The notes: generated by a model from the sequence alone, not told the origin. 64,000 nt of DNA from Polaribacter litorisediminis (GCF_019968605.1 NZ_CP082966.1:607001-671000); one strand, 5' to 3'. Positions 32,717 to 42,712 are shown, counted from the stretch's first letter. Numbers and translations: made by a program.

Positions 32717-33982
32717 ATGGAGGTTGAACTCATTATTATAGGTATCACAATATTACTATCTGCATTTTTTTCAGGTATGGAAATTGCATTTGTTTCAGCA
32801 AACAAAATGCATATTGAATTAGAGAAGAAAAGAGAAGGTTTTGTTCCAAAAATATTGACGATCATTACCCAAAAATCATCAAAATTTATCACCACGATGT
32901 TGGTGGGAAATAATATTTCGTTGGTAATTTATAGTTATTATATGGGGGAATTTTTAGTTAGATTTATTTCTAAAAATACCTTTAACGATTTCTCTATTTT
33001 ATTAATACAAACCATTATCTCTACCATTGTAATTCTGGTAACCGCTGAATTTTTGCCAAAGACAATTTTTAGAATTTATGCTAATGAAGTTTTAAAAATA
33101 TTTGCAGTTCCGGCTTATATTTTTTATTATTTATTTCATTTCTTTTCTGAATTTATTACTGCTATTTCTGATTTTTTTCTTCGAGTTTTCTTTAAAACGA
33201 ATGCAGATGAGCAACAAACCGAATTTAGTAAAGAAGAGTTAGGTCATTATATTAATGAACAATTAGAAACGGGTAATGATGATGATGAAATGGATTCAGA
33301 AATTCAGATATTTCAAAATGCTTTACAATTTCAGAATGTAAAAGCAAGAGAAGTAATGGTGCCTAGAACAGAAATTGTATCGGTAGAAATGCATGAAACA
33401 GTTGCTAACTTAAAGCATTTATTTATACAAACAGGGCTTTCTAAAATACTAGTTTATAAAACTTCTTTAGATGATGTGGTTGGTTATGTAAACGCTTTCG
33501 AATTATTTAAAAGACCAAAAACTATTAAATCAATTCTATTGCCATTAGAACTTGTGCCAGAGTCTATGATGATTAATGACATCTTAAATACACTCATGAA
33601 AAAGCGCAAAAGTGTTGCTGTTGTGGTCGATGAATATGGTGGGACGTCTGGAATGATTACAGTAGAAGATATTGTAGAAGAATTGTTTGGGGAGATAGAG
33701 GATGAACACGATTCACAAGAGTTTTTAGAAGAAAAAATTAACGATTTTCAATTCAATTTTTCAGGAAGATTAGAAATTGATTATTTAAATGAAGAATATG
33801 ATTTAAATATACCCAAATCAGAATCTTATGAAACTTTAGGTGGGTTTATTATAGAACATACAGAAAATATTCCTGAAGAGAAAGAAGTAATTGATATTGA
33901 ATATTTTGAAATTAAAATATTAAAAATGAGTGGAGCAAAAATTGATGAAGTTTCTTTTAAAATTTCGAATCAAGAAATGTAA
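32717..33982 (+). CDS. CNNM/CBS-domain membrane protein (CorC/hemolysin family)
   Basis: The 421-residue protein has an N-terminal CNNM (DUF21) membrane domain (about 1-160, including FFSGMEIAFVSANK and TAEFLPKTIFR). Two CBS domains follow (around VMVPRTEIVSVE and VVVDEYGGTSGMITVEDIVEELFGEI). The C-terminal CorC_HlyC domain starts near NFSGRLEIDYLNEEY. Such proteins are linked to magnesium or cobalt efflux. In Flavobacteriaceae a relative is the gliding protein GldE, but the operon context does not show which one this is. Confidence 0.88.
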   Translation: MEVELIIIGITILLSAFFSGMEIAFVSANKMHIELEKKREGFVPKILTIITQKSSKFITTMLVGNNISLVIYSYYMGEFLVRFISKNTFNDFSILLIQTIISTIVILVTAEFLPKTIFRIYANEVLKIFAVPAYIFYYLFHFFSEFITAISDFFLRVFFKTNADEQQTEFSKEELGHYINEQLETGNDDDEMDSEIQIFQNALQFQNVKAREVMVPRTEIVSVEMHETVANLKHLFIQTGLSKILVYKTSLDDVVGYVNAFELFKRPKTIKSILLPLELVPESMMINDILNTLMKKRKSVAVVVDEYGGTSGMITVEDIVEELFGEIEDEHDSQEFLEEKINDFQFNFSGRLEIDYLNEEYDLNIPKSESYETLGGFIIEHTENIPEEKEVIDIEYFEIKILKMSGAKIDEVSFKISNQEM

Positions 33983-34105
33983 AATTTATTTGGATTGATT
34001 AGGATATACCAATAGGACTTAACATACTACTAATAAGTGAAAAATGGGTTGCAATATTAAAACCAAAAACCTTATATTCGCAAACTGAAAATAAATTAAT
34101 ATAAC

Positions 34106-36193
34106 ATGGCAGTTTTATCGAAAATTAGAGAACGATCGATGTTCTTAATCATCATTATTGGATTAGCACTTTTTGCTTTTGTATTAGATCCCTCTACACT
34201 TGGAGATTTTTTTAATTCAAGCAAAGTAAATGAAATTGGTGAGATTGATGGAGAAGCAATTTCTAGACAAGAATTTGCCAATGAATTAGAAGCATATAAG
34301 CAACAAACCGGTGGTAGAGTTTCTGAAATGCAAGCAGCAAAAACAGTTTGGGACAATATTGTCAGAAAAAAAATATATAAAAGCCAATTAGATCAAGCTG
34401 GAATAAGAATTGGTGAGTCAGATATTTGGAATGAATTGGTAAACGCTTCATTTGTGCAAAATAATCCTGAATATCAAAACGAAGCAGGCTTATTTGACGA
34501 AACAAAATTTAAGCAATTTTTAGCAACTGAAAAAGAAAACGGAACTCAATTGTGGTCTCAGTGGTCTTCTTACATGAATCAAATTAGAGATAATGCTGAA
34601 ACGTCTACCTTTAATAATTTGGTAAGTGCTGGGTTAGGTGCATCTTTAAAAGAAGGAGAAACTGCTTACATGATAGAGAATACAAAATTAAATGCACAGT
34701 TTGTATTTATTCCTTATTCTTCAATTGCAGATAGTTTAATAAAAATGAAAACATCAGAAGTACAAGCATATATAGACAATCATGAAAGTGATTTTAAAGT
34801 GGAAGCTTCGAGAGATATTTCTTATGTACAGTTTGATATTAAAGCTACTTTAGAAGACGAAGAAATTATTAAAAATGAGTTAATTGGCTTATCAGAAGAT
34901 TTTAAAAATGCTACAGACGACAATCTATTTTTGTTAGAAAATGATTCGGATACGAATTTGAATCCAAATTATCAATTTAAAAATTTTGTAAACCAAGTCG
35001 TTGCAGATAAAATCTTTGCAGGAAATAAAGGAGATGTAGTAGGGCCATACAAAGACAAAGGATTCTTTAAAATTTCTAAAATTACGGAAGTAGTTCAAAT
35101 GCCAGATTCGGTAAGAGCAAGCCATATCTTAATTCCTTTTGCAGGTGCTCAAAGAGTTGCACCAGAGGAAACAAGAACAAAAGAAGCTGCAAAAAAATTG
35201 GCAGACAGTCTTTTATCAGTAATAGAAAAAAGAAAAAGTAAATTTGGAGAGTTAGCCAAAGAATTTTCATCAGATAAAGGTTCAGGAGCAAAAGAAGGAG
35301 ATTTGGATTGGTTTAATTATCAAAGAATGACTCCTGCTTTCAGAGATTATTCATTTACTGCAAAAAAAGGAGACATGTCTGTGGTAGAATCACCTTTTGG
35401 TTTTCATATAATCAAAATTGATGATCAAAAAAACATGCAGAAAGTCTTAAAACTATCAACGTTTGGTAGAAAAATAATTCCATCAGAAAATACTGAAAAT
35501 ACTGTGTTTAGACAAGCAGAAGAATTTGCTTTAGCAGTTTCTAAAGAAAATAAATTCTTTGATGCAGCAAAAGAAAAAAATTATAAACCAAAACCCGTCG
35601 TAGGTTTAAAAGCGTTAGATGAAAATGTTCCTGGTTTAGGAAATCAAAGAGCAATTGTTAGCTGGGCATTTAGCGCAGATACAGATGTTAATTCTTTTAA
35701 GCGTTTTGATTTAGAGGGGAGTCATGTGGTAGCTTTTGTTACGGGCTCTGAAAAAAAGGGTTTAATGTCAGTAACGAAGGCAATAGGTAGAGTAAGACCT
35801 ATTCTAAAGGATGAAAAGAAAGCTGCAATGCTTATTGATAAATTAAAAGGTACTGATTTAGAGGAAATTGCTAAAGCTAATAACACGAATGTTAGGACCT
35901 CTAATAATATTACCTTAAAAAGTCCCGCACTTTCTGGAGTGGGGGTAGAGCCAAAAATAGTTGGAGCTATGTACAATGCTGCTTTAAATAAAGTGTACAC
36001 TCCAGTTATAGGTAACAGAGGTGTGTATGCATTTAAAGTTACGAACAGAGAGTTGCCAGTTCCATTACCTAATTATGATGCGAATAGAAAAAGAATTGCA
36101 GAAGCAAGAAAAGGACAGACTTTTAAAATGTATGAAGCGATTAAAAAATCGGCAGATATAGAGGATAACAGAGCTGTTATGTACAGTAATTAA
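34106..36193 (+). CDS. ppiD: Peptidyl-prolyl isomerase PpiD-like periplasmic chaperone
   Basis: The 695-residue protein has one N-terminal membrane anchor (MFLIIIIGLALFAFVLD), a SurA-N-like region (about 40-180) and a parvulin domain (about 335-435) with VRASHILIPF, FGELAKEFSSDKGSGAKEGD and the terminal SPFGFHIIKI motif. A second, degenerate rotamase-like region follows. It helps fold outer-membrane proteins in the periplasm, which fits the preceding envelope genes. A strong terminator lies 27 bases after the stop. Confidence 0.88.
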   Translation: MAVLSKIRERSMFLIIIIGLALFAFVLDPSTLGDFFNSSKVNEIGEIDGEAISRQEFANELEAYKQQTGGRVSEMQAAKTVWDNIVRKKIYKSQLDQAGIRIGESDIWNELVNASFVQNNPEYQNEAGLFDETKFKQFLATEKENGTQLWSQWSSYMNQIRDNAETSTFNNLVSAGLGASLKEGETAYMIENTKLNAQFVFIPYSSIADSLIKMKTSEVQAYIDNHESDFKVEASRDISYVQFDIKATLEDEEIIKNELIGLSEDFKNATDDNLFLLENDSDTNLNPNYQFKNFVNQVVADKIFAGNKGDVVGPYKDKGFFKISKITEVVQMPDSVRASHILIPFAGAQRVAPEETRTKEAAKKLADSLLSVIEKRKSKFGELAKEFSSDKGSGAKEGDLDWFNYQRMTPAFRDYSFTAKKGDMSVVESPFGFHIIKIDDQKNMQKVLKLSTFGRKIIPSENTENTVFRQAEEFALAVSKENKFFDAAKEKNYKPKPVVGLKALDENVPGLGNQRAIVSWAFSADTDVNSFKRFDLEGSHVVAFVTGSEKKGLMSVTKAIGRVRPILKDEKKAAMLIDKLKGTDLEEIAKANNTNVRTSNNITLKSPALSGVGVEPKIVGAMYNAALNKVYTPVIGNRGVYAFKVTNRELPVPLPNYDANRKRIAEARKGQTFKMYEAIKKSADIEDNRAVMYSN

Positions 36194-36219
36194 AGTTTTT
36201 TAGTTTAAATAAATAGGAG

Positions 36220-36252
36220 AATCCGTTCAAAATTTTTGAACGGATTTTTTAT
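36220..36252 (+). terminator. Intrinsic terminator after ppiD
   Basis: AATCCGTTCAAAA pairs with TTTTGAACGGATT and is followed by a T-run. It closes the coaX-ppiD cluster. Between 36253 and 36521 I see no gene; a short reverse frame there is not convincing. Confidence 0.85.
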
Positions 36253-36521
36253 TTTTTAAAGGTTAATGAGCCTCAAACAACTTGGATATAAAATAGTTTT
36301 TGAGCACATAAATAATAGAAATTCCAGGCTATTCAAAAGTTGAATTGTAACCAATGTGAATAGTCAATATAAATTGAATGGTTTTCGGTGCAGAGAAATT
36401 AGAAATAGGCAACACGTTTTCTCTACGTTTTTTTATAAAAAATAAGCGAAATAAAGACGATTTATTATAAGATGATATCGTTAAAAGGCTCCAAGTAAAA
36501 TGAAAAAAATAGGTCAAAAAT

Positions 36522-36551
36522 AAAACCTTTTTGAAATCTCAAAAAGGTTTT
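36522..36551 (-). terminator. Terminator of rho
   Basis: AAAACCTTTTT pairs with AAAAAGGTTTT around an eight-base loop, 30 bases past the rho stop. T-rich sequence follows on both strands, so it may work in both directions. Confidence 0.8.
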
Positions 36552-36581
36552 ATTTTATATTTATAAAAAGTTTGAATATGA

Positions 36582-38324
36582 TTAGCCTTTCATAGAGACT
36601 AAAAACTCTTCATTACTTTTAGAAAACTTAATTCTATCATTGATAAATTCCATCGCTTCTATTGGGTTCATGTCTGCTAAATACTTTCTTAAAACCCACA
36701 TTCTCTGTACAGTTTTAGGGTTTAGTAGTAAATCATCACGACGTGTAGAAGATTTTATCAAATCAATTGCAGGATAAATTCTTCTATTAGATATATTTCT
36801 ATCTAGCTGTAGCTCCATATTTCCTGTACCTTTAAATTCTTCGAAGATTACTTCATCCATTTTAGATCCAGTGTCCGTAAGTGCAGTAGCAATAATGGTT
36901 AAAGAACCACCATTTTCAATATTTCTTGCCGCACCAAAGAAACGTTTTGGTTTGTGTAATGCATTTGCATCGATACCACCAGAAAGTATTTTTCCAGATG
37001 CTGGTGCTACAGTATTGTAGGCTCTTGCCAAACGCGTAATAGAATCTAAAAGAATCACAACATCATGACCGCATTCTACCAATCTTTTCGCTTTTTCTAA
37101 AACAATATTAGCCACACGCACATGTTTGTCTGCGGGTTCGTCAAAAGTAGATGCAACCACTTCTCCACGAACGCTGCGCTGCATATCAGTAACTTCTTCA
37201 GGTCTTTCATCAATTAATAAAACAATTTGATACACTTCTGGATGATTCATTGCAATGGCTTTTGCAATATCCTTTAGCAACATTGTTTTACCTGTTTTGG
37301 GTTGTGCTACAATCATACCACGTTGCCCTTTTCCTAAAGGAGAAAATAAATCGATTATTCTTGTAGATAAAGAACTTCCTTTTTCAGCTAAATTGAATTT
37401 TTCTTCTGGAAATAAAGGTGTTAAATGCTCAAAAGAAACGCGGTCTCTAACAATATTAGGATTTAATCCATTTATTTTTGAAACCCTTATTAAAGGGAAA
37501 TATTTTTCACCTTCTTTAGGAGGTCTTACATTTCCACGAACGGTATCTCCCGTTTTTAAGCCAAATAGTTTAATTTGAGATTGAGATACATAAATATCAT
37601 CGGGTGACGATAAGTAATTATAATCAGAAGAACGTAAAAAACCATACCCATCGGGCATCATTTCTAAAACACCTTCACTTTCAATAATTCCATCAAATTC
37701 AAAATCAGGATCTCTATATCGATTGGTAGATTTATTTCCGTTGCTTCTACTATTATTTTTATTTTGTTGATTTGTGTTTTTCGCCTTTGCATGATTTGGA
37801 CTGCGCTGTTGCGTATTGCCATTAGTTCTTGGTTGATTTTTAACAGCAGGCTTTTGTTCTTTGTTATCTGTTGCTTCAGTTTTTACTTCACTGGCCTTGG
37901 TAGTCTTAACTGCAAGAGTTTTATTTTCACGAACGTCTGCAGGTTTACTATCTGTATCGTTAGATTTTTCCTCACTGATGGCTTCTTTTTTTGCAACCTT
38001 TTTAACAGGAGTCCTCTTTATAGCAGGTGTTTTTTCTTTCCGCGCTTTCACAGCATCTGATTGATTTTCTGATGCTACTTCATCGGCAGGCTCTTTAGTG
38101 GGTGCTTTTTTTACAAGTCTTTTTCTTTTAGGCTTTGCTGTAGCAGGTTTACTAGAAGCAGCGGTAACCTCTTTTGTTGCAGAAGGATTTGTAGCTTGTG
38201 TATCTAATATTTGATAAACTAAATCTAATTTTTTTAATTGACTCGTCTTGGTAAGACCTATTGACTTTGCTATAACTTGCAAGTCAGCAAGGGTTTTTGC
38301 TTTTAGTTCAGAAATTTCGAACAT
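36582..38324 (-). CDS. rho: Transcription termination factor Rho with long disordered linker
   Basis: The 580-residue protein starts with the Rho N-terminal helical domain ([20 protein letters not shown], to about residue 43). A linker of about 155 residues follows, rich in Lys, Ala, Thr, Asn and Gln, characteristic of Bacteroidota Rho. The RNA-binding cold-shock domain then begins ([20 protein letters not shown]). The ATPase domain carries [18 protein letters not shown], the Walker B segment [16 protein letters not shown] and a full hexamerisation region. It ends transcription at unstructured RNA. Upstream, TTG-N18-TATATTTG on the reverse strand forms a good promoter. Confidence 0.95.
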   Translation of the reverse strand: MFEISELKAKTLADLQVIAKSIGLTKTSQLKKLDLVYQILDTQATNPSATKEVTAASSKPATAKPKRKRLVKKAPTKEPADEVASENQSDAVKARKEKTPAIKRTPVKKVAKKEAISEEKSNDTDSKPADVRENKTLAVKTTKASEVKTEATDNKEQKPAVKNQPRTNGNTQQRSPNHAKAKNTNQQNKNNSRSNGNKSTNRYRDPDFEFDGIIESEGVLEMMPDGYGFLRSSDYNYLSSPDDIYVSQSQIKLFGLKTGDTVRGNVRPPKEGEKYFPLIRVSKINGLNPNIVRDRVSFEHLTPLFPEEKFNLAEKGSSLSTRIIDLFSPLGKGQRGMIVAQPKTGKTMLLKDIAKAIAMNHPEVYQIVLLIDERPEEVTDMQRSVRGEVVASTFDEPADKHVRVANIVLEKAKRLVECGHDVVILLDSITRLARAYNTVAPASGKILSGGIDANALHKPKRFFGAARNIENGGSLTIIATALTDTGSKMDEVIFEEFKGTGNMELQLDRNISNRRIYPAIDLIKSSTRRDDLLLNPKTVQRMWVLRKYLADMNPIEAMEFINDRIKFSKSNEEFLVSMKG

Positions 38325-38443
38325 TTATATATTTATTAAGTTATGATAAATCTTAAAATTTTAATATTTTTAAAATTGATTCTTTTGATTTTTTTTTATT
38401 GTATATAGCACTATACAACTTTCTTTGGGTGGTAATAATAATA

Positions 38444-38472
38444 CAAATATATACTTTTTTTTTTACTTTCAA
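38444..38472 (-). promoter_or_regulatory. Promoter of rho
   Basis: On the reverse strand TTG (38470-38472) is followed after 18 bases by TATATTTG (38444-38451), a very good Bacteroidota -33/-7 pair. It leaves a leader of roughly 110 bases before rho, long enough for control by Rho itself. Confidence 0.65.
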
Positions 38473-38498
38473 GTTTTCTTTTTTTAAAAAAGAAATTC

Positions 38499-38506
38499 TA
38501 CTTTTG
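38499..38506 (+). promoter_or_regulatory. -7 box of the DUF4293 gene
   Basis: TACTTTTG matches TAnnTTTG and lies 17 bases before the ATG. It is divergent from the rho promoter, with the two -7 boxes about 50 bases apart. Confidence 0.5.
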
Positions 38507-38523
38507 TGCTACAATAATTATTT

Positions 38524-38955
38524 ATGATTCAAAGAATACAAACCATATATTTAATGCTAGCTTCTATCGTATCAGGAGGTTTAATTTTTATATTTAGCTT
38601 ATGGAATACGATAAAACAGAAAATTTTTGTTGTAGATTTGTTTTCGAGAGAGTTAATTACTTTAAAAATAATTCCTTTGATGTTCATTTCGTCGGCCATT
38701 CTATCCTTAATAGCAATATTTTTATTTAAGAATAGAAAATTACAGTTTGTAATAGGACGAATTATAATTTTGATCAATCTTTTTTTATTAGTATTATTGA
38801 TTTATCTATCACTAACATTATCTGGAGAAACTTCAGTTTCGGAGAAAGGTATTGGGATGTTCTTACCAATTTTGGCTATTTTGTTTATTGTTTTGGCAAA
38901 TAAAGCTATTAAAAAGGATGAAGATCTCGTAAAATCTGTAGATAGATTGCGATAA
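38524..38955 (+). CDS. DUF4293 membrane protein
   Basis: The 143-residue protein begins MIQRIQTIYLMLASIVSG, the hallmark start of DUF4293, and has four predicted membrane helices (about 7-26, 48-66, 78-97, 108-125). The family is of unknown function and is regularly found next to rho in Bacteroidota, as here in divergent orientation. A short charged tail (KKDEDLVKSVDRLR) follows the last helix. A terminator lies 31 bases downstream. Confidence 0.85.
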   Translation: MIQRIQTIYLMLASIVSGGLIFIFSLWNTIKQKIFVVDLFSRELITLKIIPLMFISSAILSLIAIFLFKNRKLQFVIGRIIILINLFLLVLLIYLSLTLSGETSVSEKGIGMFLPILAILFIVLANKAIKKDEDLVKSVDRLR

Positions 38956-38986
38956 AACTAACAATTAGTATATTTAGTGCGAAATA

Positions 38987-39015
38987 AAACCGAGAACATA
39001 TTCTCGGTTTTTTTA
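38987..39015 (+). terminator. Intrinsic terminator after the DUF4293 gene
   Basis: AAACCGAGA pairs with TCTCGGTTT and is followed by a T-run, a standard terminator. Confidence 0.85.
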
Positions 39016-39120
39016 CTTTTCAGGAATATTTGAAATATCTATGATTTTATTGCTGGAAAAAAAACATAAAAAAATGGGCGATTTAAATGATTAAATATCA
39101 GTTATTTGTGTTTTTGTTCT

Positions 39121-39187
39121 CCCCGTAAACAGGGAGGAGTCTCTCCCTGTAAACAAGGAGGAGAAATATCCCTGATTACGGGGATTG
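39121..39187 (+). promoter_or_regulatory. Array of three GC-rich inverted motifs upstream of the response regulator
   Basis: CCCCGTAAACAGGGAGGAG (39121-39139), CCCTGTAAACAAGGAGGAG (39145-39163) and CCCTGATTACGGGGATTG (39170-39187) follow each other with a period of 24-25 bases. Each is an imperfect palindrome. In this AT-rich region they stand out strongly. They look like binding sites, perhaps for the response regulator whose gene starts at 39226. Confidence 0.6.
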
Positions 39188-39225
39188 TGTAATGAAAATA
39201 AGTGTGTTAAGTTTGTAATGTAATA

Positions 39226-39915
39226 ATGAAGAGAAAGATATACGTTCACGTAGCAGATGACCATAAAATTGTAATTGAAGGCATCATGGCTGTAATAGAT
39301 ACTGATAACGACATAAAAGTTAGAGGATATTCTTTAACAGGAAAAGAGGTCGTCGATTGGTTTGAAGCTAAAGAAAACAAAGCAGATGTTTTAATTTTAG
39401 ATATTACGATGCCCATCATAGACGGAATTGGAGTTTTAAGATATTTTAAAGCAAATAAAATTAAACAAAAGGTTATTATTCTTTCTTCTTATGATGATAT
39501 AAATATTGTGCAAGAAATGCTAGCGTTAGGTTGTAAAGGATATATCACAAAGAATAATGCAGGAGAGCATATTATAAAAGCTATCAAGGCGGTTGCTAAA
39601 GGAGAGCAATATTTTAGTGATGATATTCAAAGAGAACTTTTTAAATCGTTTTCAGGACAAGGAGCATTTAAAAATGGTTCGTCTGATGAGGATTTAATAG
39701 AAGAGCTAACAGAAAGAGAATTAATTGTTTTAAAGTTGATTGTAAAACAATACAGTTCTCCAGAAATCGCTCATATTTTAAAAGTAAGTAATAGTACAGT
39801 AGAAACACATAGAAAAAATTTATTTAAAAAAATAAAAGTTAAAAATTCAGTAGGTCTAGCAATGTTTGCGGTAAAAAATAAGATAGTATTAATAAATAAT
39901 ATGTCAGATCTTTAA
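39226..39915 (+). CDS. LuxR/NarL-type response regulator
   Basis: The 229-residue protein has a receiver domain (Asp11-Asp12 pair, phosphorylated Asp59 in LILDITMP, conserved Lys in GYITKNNAGEH) and a C-terminal LuxR helix-turn-helix (LTERELIVLKLIVKQYSSPE, then IAHILKVSNSTVETHRKNL). It binds DNA when phosphorylated. The histidine kinase at 40906, of the type that pairs with NarL regulators, lies two genes downstream with only a lipoprotein between them, so the three form a module. The three-motif array directly upstream suggests autoregulation. Confidence 0.88.
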   Translation: MKRKIYVHVADDHKIVIEGIMAVIDTDNDIKVRGYSLTGKEVVDWFEAKENKADVLILDITMPIIDGIGVLRYFKANKIKQKVIILSSYDDINIVQEMLALGCKGYITKNNAGEHIIKAIKAVAKGEQYFSDDIQRELFKSFSGQGAFKNGSSDEDLIEELTERELIVLKLIVKQYSSPEIAHILKVSNSTVETHRKNLFKKIKVKNSVGLAMFAVKNKIVLINNMSDL

Positions 39916-39953
39916 GTATGTGAGGTGATTCCCTCTAAAAGATGTAATATTAG

Positions 39954-39980
39954 TCCCCCAACACCATTAAAATCCCCCAA
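39954..39980 (+). promoter_or_regulatory. Paired TCCCCCAA motifs upstream of the lipoprotein gene
   Basis: TCCCCCAA occurs at 39954-39961 and 39973-39980, 19 bases apart. The TCCCC core is also in the array before the response regulator, so both could be targets of that regulator. A weak TTG / TAGAATTC pair follows at 39999-40024. Confidence 0.45.
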
Positions 39981-40049
39981 TGGCTATCTTTTTATCGCTT
40001 GCATTGCAAAGCTTGCTAGAATTCACAATTAATAATTAAATATAAAACA

Positions 40050-40724
40050 ATGAAAAAAATTAAATTCTTGTCCGTTATGGCGGTAGTTGCTTTGGGTATT
40101 GCTTCTTGCTCCAATGAAGATGCAGTGCTAACAACTGATCAAAATGCTAAATTATTAAAAACCTTTAAAGTTCAAAGAGATGCTACAGGCGCTTACTCTG
40201 TGGATTTTAATGTTTCTGACAATACGGAGGTAAACAAGGTTTTAAATAAAAATGACAATACAAGACAATATTTTTTGTTTTCGTCCGACAAAGCCACAGA
40301 AAGTAATATTTCTCATGATTTATCAATAAAAAACGACCAAGTAAAAATAGGGTTTGTAGATACACAAGCATCAAAATCAAACAGTGTTACTATTTTTGAT
40401 GACATAAGTTTTGCAAGAAAATCTGGCAATTCACTTAGATTGCTTAGCTATAGTGTTGTTAAAAATGAAGATGGTTTGTATGATTTAGATTTTACGGTAG
40501 AGGAAAACACCAATGTAAGCTTTGTATATAATGAAGAACTTAAGATTCATGAAGTGCATTTAAGAGGAGGTAAAAGAGGTGAAGTTGATTTTTCTAGAAG
40601 CTTAGAAAAATTAGAGGGAGAACCGTTGAAGATTGATTTTGTCAATCATATGGGTAACCCAAATGCAAAATCTTATAAAGAGCTTTTGGTTAGAAAGCCA
40701 AGAGTTATAATTATTAATGACTAA
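40050..40724 (+). CDS. Lipoprotein with an internal duplication
   Basis: The 224-residue protein has a lipoprotein signal (lipobox IASC, Cys20). Two similar units of about 85 residues follow: LLKTFKVQRDATGAYSVDFN... ending VKIGFVDTQASKSNS, and LLSYSVVKNEDGLYDLDFTV... ending LKIDFVNHMGNPNAKS. The family is not recognised. It is placed between a response regulator and a histidine kinase and has paired TCCCCCAA motifs upstream, so it may be the main output of that system or a periplasmic sensor for the kinase. Both ideas are inference. Confidence 0.75.
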   Translation: MKKIKFLSVMAVVALGIASCSNEDAVLTTDQNAKLLKTFKVQRDATGAYSVDFNVSDNTEVNKVLNKNDNTRQYFLFSSDKATESNISHDLSIKNDQVKIGFVDTQASKSNSVTIFDDISFARKSGNSLRLLSYSVVKNEDGLYDLDFTVEENTNVSFVYNEELKIHEVHLRGGKRGEVDFSRSLEKLEGEPLKIDFVNHMGNPNAKSYKELLVRKPRVIIIND

Positions 40725-40905
40725 TGGCATAAGCATCAAAATGACTAACTAAATGTATTTCCATTTCTTATACATTTCAATATAGCATACAGCTGCAATG
40801 AATGCTATGCTATTCTTTTATTTTCTTTATTATAGACAGAAAATAAAGTTCAAATTTAGAATCAATCACTTGGAAATTCAAGTAGCATAATACTAAAATC
40901 AATTT

Positions 40906-42702
40906 TTGAAAAATAGGTTATTTTTTTATCTTCTTTGTTTTAGTATATTGAGAATATGCGCTAATAACGATAATAAGAATACAGAAAACATCTTTCTAAC
41001 AAAGATGTCTTCTGTATTTTTAATTAAAAATGATTCATTAATTGAACTTAAATACGGTAAAGCTTTGCAGCTTTTTAAAACCGAAAAGTTTGGGGAAGCT
41101 TTAGAGAAATCTTTAGATTATATAGATGAGTGTAAAGAGGCAGGAAATGAATATTGGATTTATAAGTTTACTTTACTTTTAGCAGATATTTATGATAAAT
41201 CAAACAAATTTGAAAAATCTATTCAGTACTATAGGGAATCATTAAGTAAAATTAGTGCGCCCTTGACCGAGAAGAATAATGCAAAAATTAATGAGGTTGT
41301 ATTTGCTGAAATTTTTTTAAAAATAGGTAGTGCATATCATAAACTTTCACAAGCGGAGCAAGAAAACAATAAATATTTTTATCTAGATAGTGCAAAAGTA
41401 TACTATGAAAAGTTAGAGAGGTTCCCTCAATTAAATCCAGAGATCAAAAATATTATAGCAAAAGCCTACAGCAATTTATCTGGTATTTATGAACAAGATT
41501 CAATTTACGATAAAGCAGAAAATTATGTTAGGAAAGCTATTGAAGTGCATAGAGAAAGTAAGAATAGCATAAATAGAGCTGCTGCTTTAAATAATTTAGG
41601 GAATATCTTTTTGTCGCAAAAAAAATATAAGAAATCTAAGGAAATTTATAAAGAAGCTATCCATCTTATTAAGAATGATAGTAGTTCAAAAGCTAATAGA
41701 GTGAAATCTGGTTTGTATTTTAATTTGGCTTGGGCCATGAGAAATTTAAAAGATTATAAAGCATATGACCTTCAAGAACAGTCTCATGAGTTACAAGGAG
41801 ATATTAGAGAAAAAGAAATCAGTGGAATTATAGAACAAATTACGCAAGAATATAATTTTGAAGCTCAAAAAGAACTATTTCAAGAGCAAGAAGAAGTGAA
41901 ACGACTAAGAGATCAAAGAATTTTTTGGAGTTTTGCAATATTAGGCCTCTTGATTATAATTTCTCTAGTGTATTTCTTAAATCTATACAAATTAAAACAA
42001 AAGAATTTAGCTTTAAAGTTAAAACAAGTAGCGCTTATTCAAAATCAAAATTTAGAGAAATTAAAATCTGAAACGCAAGTCAGAATTTTAAATGCAACGA
42101 TAGATGGTAAAGAGTCAGAAAGAAAGGAAATTGCAGAAACGTTGCATGATAGTGTAAGTGCCTTACTTTCTTCTGCGAATCTGCACTTACAGGCTGCAAG
42201 AAAACAGTTTAATGGTAGTACAATTATTGAAATAGATAAAACGCAAAAAATAATTGTAGAAGCTTCTCAAAAAATTAGAGACTTATCGCATAATTTGGTT
42301 TCTTCAGTTTTATTAAAATTCGGTTTAAATTTTGCAGTTAGAGACATTGCAGAAAAGTATTCTAATTCTGAATTACATATAAATACCGATATTAAAAATA
42401 CTAAAAGATATCATCAAAGCTTTGAAATTAAGGTGTATCATATTATTCAAGAGTTTGTCAATAATATTTTAAAGCATAGTAAAGCAGATAATGCGCTCAT
42501 CGAATTAAAAGAAAAAAATAATAAGTTAATTCTTGTCATTTCAGATGACGGTATTGGTTTTGATAGAACGAAAATAAACATGAAAAAGGGGATAGGAATC
42601 AGTCAGATAGAAGCTAGAATTCAAATGATGAAAGGGAAATTTGAGATAGAATCTTCCTTAAATAATGGAACTAAGATTTTTATAGAACTTCCTGTTTTAT
42701 AG
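40906..42702 (+). CDS. TPR-containing sensor histidine kinase (NarX/DesK type)
   Basis: The 598-residue protein starts with TTG at 40906, chosen because it opens a signal peptide (KNRLFFYLLCFSILRICAN). The periplasmic part is built of tetratricopeptide repeats (for example YSNLSGIYEQDSIYDKAENY, AALNNLGNIFLSQKKYKKSK). One membrane helix (about 344-365) is followed by a coiled coil and the HisKA_3 core with His414 in IAETLHDSVSALL. The ATPase shows EFVNNILKHSKAD, SDDGIGFD and KGIGISQIEARI. It would phosphorylate the LuxR-type regulator upstream in response to a periplasmic signal that the TPR region senses. Confidence 0.85.
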   Translation: MKNRLFFYLLCFSILRICANNDNKNTENIFLTKMSSVFLIKNDSLIELKYGKALQLFKTEKFGEALEKSLDYIDECKEAGNEYWIYKFTLLLADIYDKSNKFEKSIQYYRESLSKISAPLTEKNNAKINEVVFAEIFLKIGSAYHKLSQAEQENNKYFYLDSAKVYYEKLERFPQLNPEIKNIIAKAYSNLSGIYEQDSIYDKAENYVRKAIEVHRESKNSINRAAALNNLGNIFLSQKKYKKSKEIYKEAIHLIKNDSSSKANRVKSGLYFNLAWAMRNLKDYKAYDLQEQSHELQGDIREKEISGIIEQITQEYNFEAQKELFQEQEEVKRLRDQRIFWSFAILGLLIIISLVYFLNLYKLKQKNLALKLKQVALIQNQNLEKLKSETQVRILNATIDGKESERKEIAETLHDSVSALLSSANLHLQAARKQFNGSTIIEIDKTQKIIVEASQKIRDLSHNLVSSVLLKFGLNFAVRDIAEKYSNSELHINTDIKNTKRYHQSFEIKVYHIIQEFVNNILKHSKADNALIELKEKNNKLILVISDDGIGFDRTKINMKKGIGISQIEARIQMMKGKFEIESSLNNGTKIFIELPVL

Positions 42703-42712
42703 AAAGAAAAGC

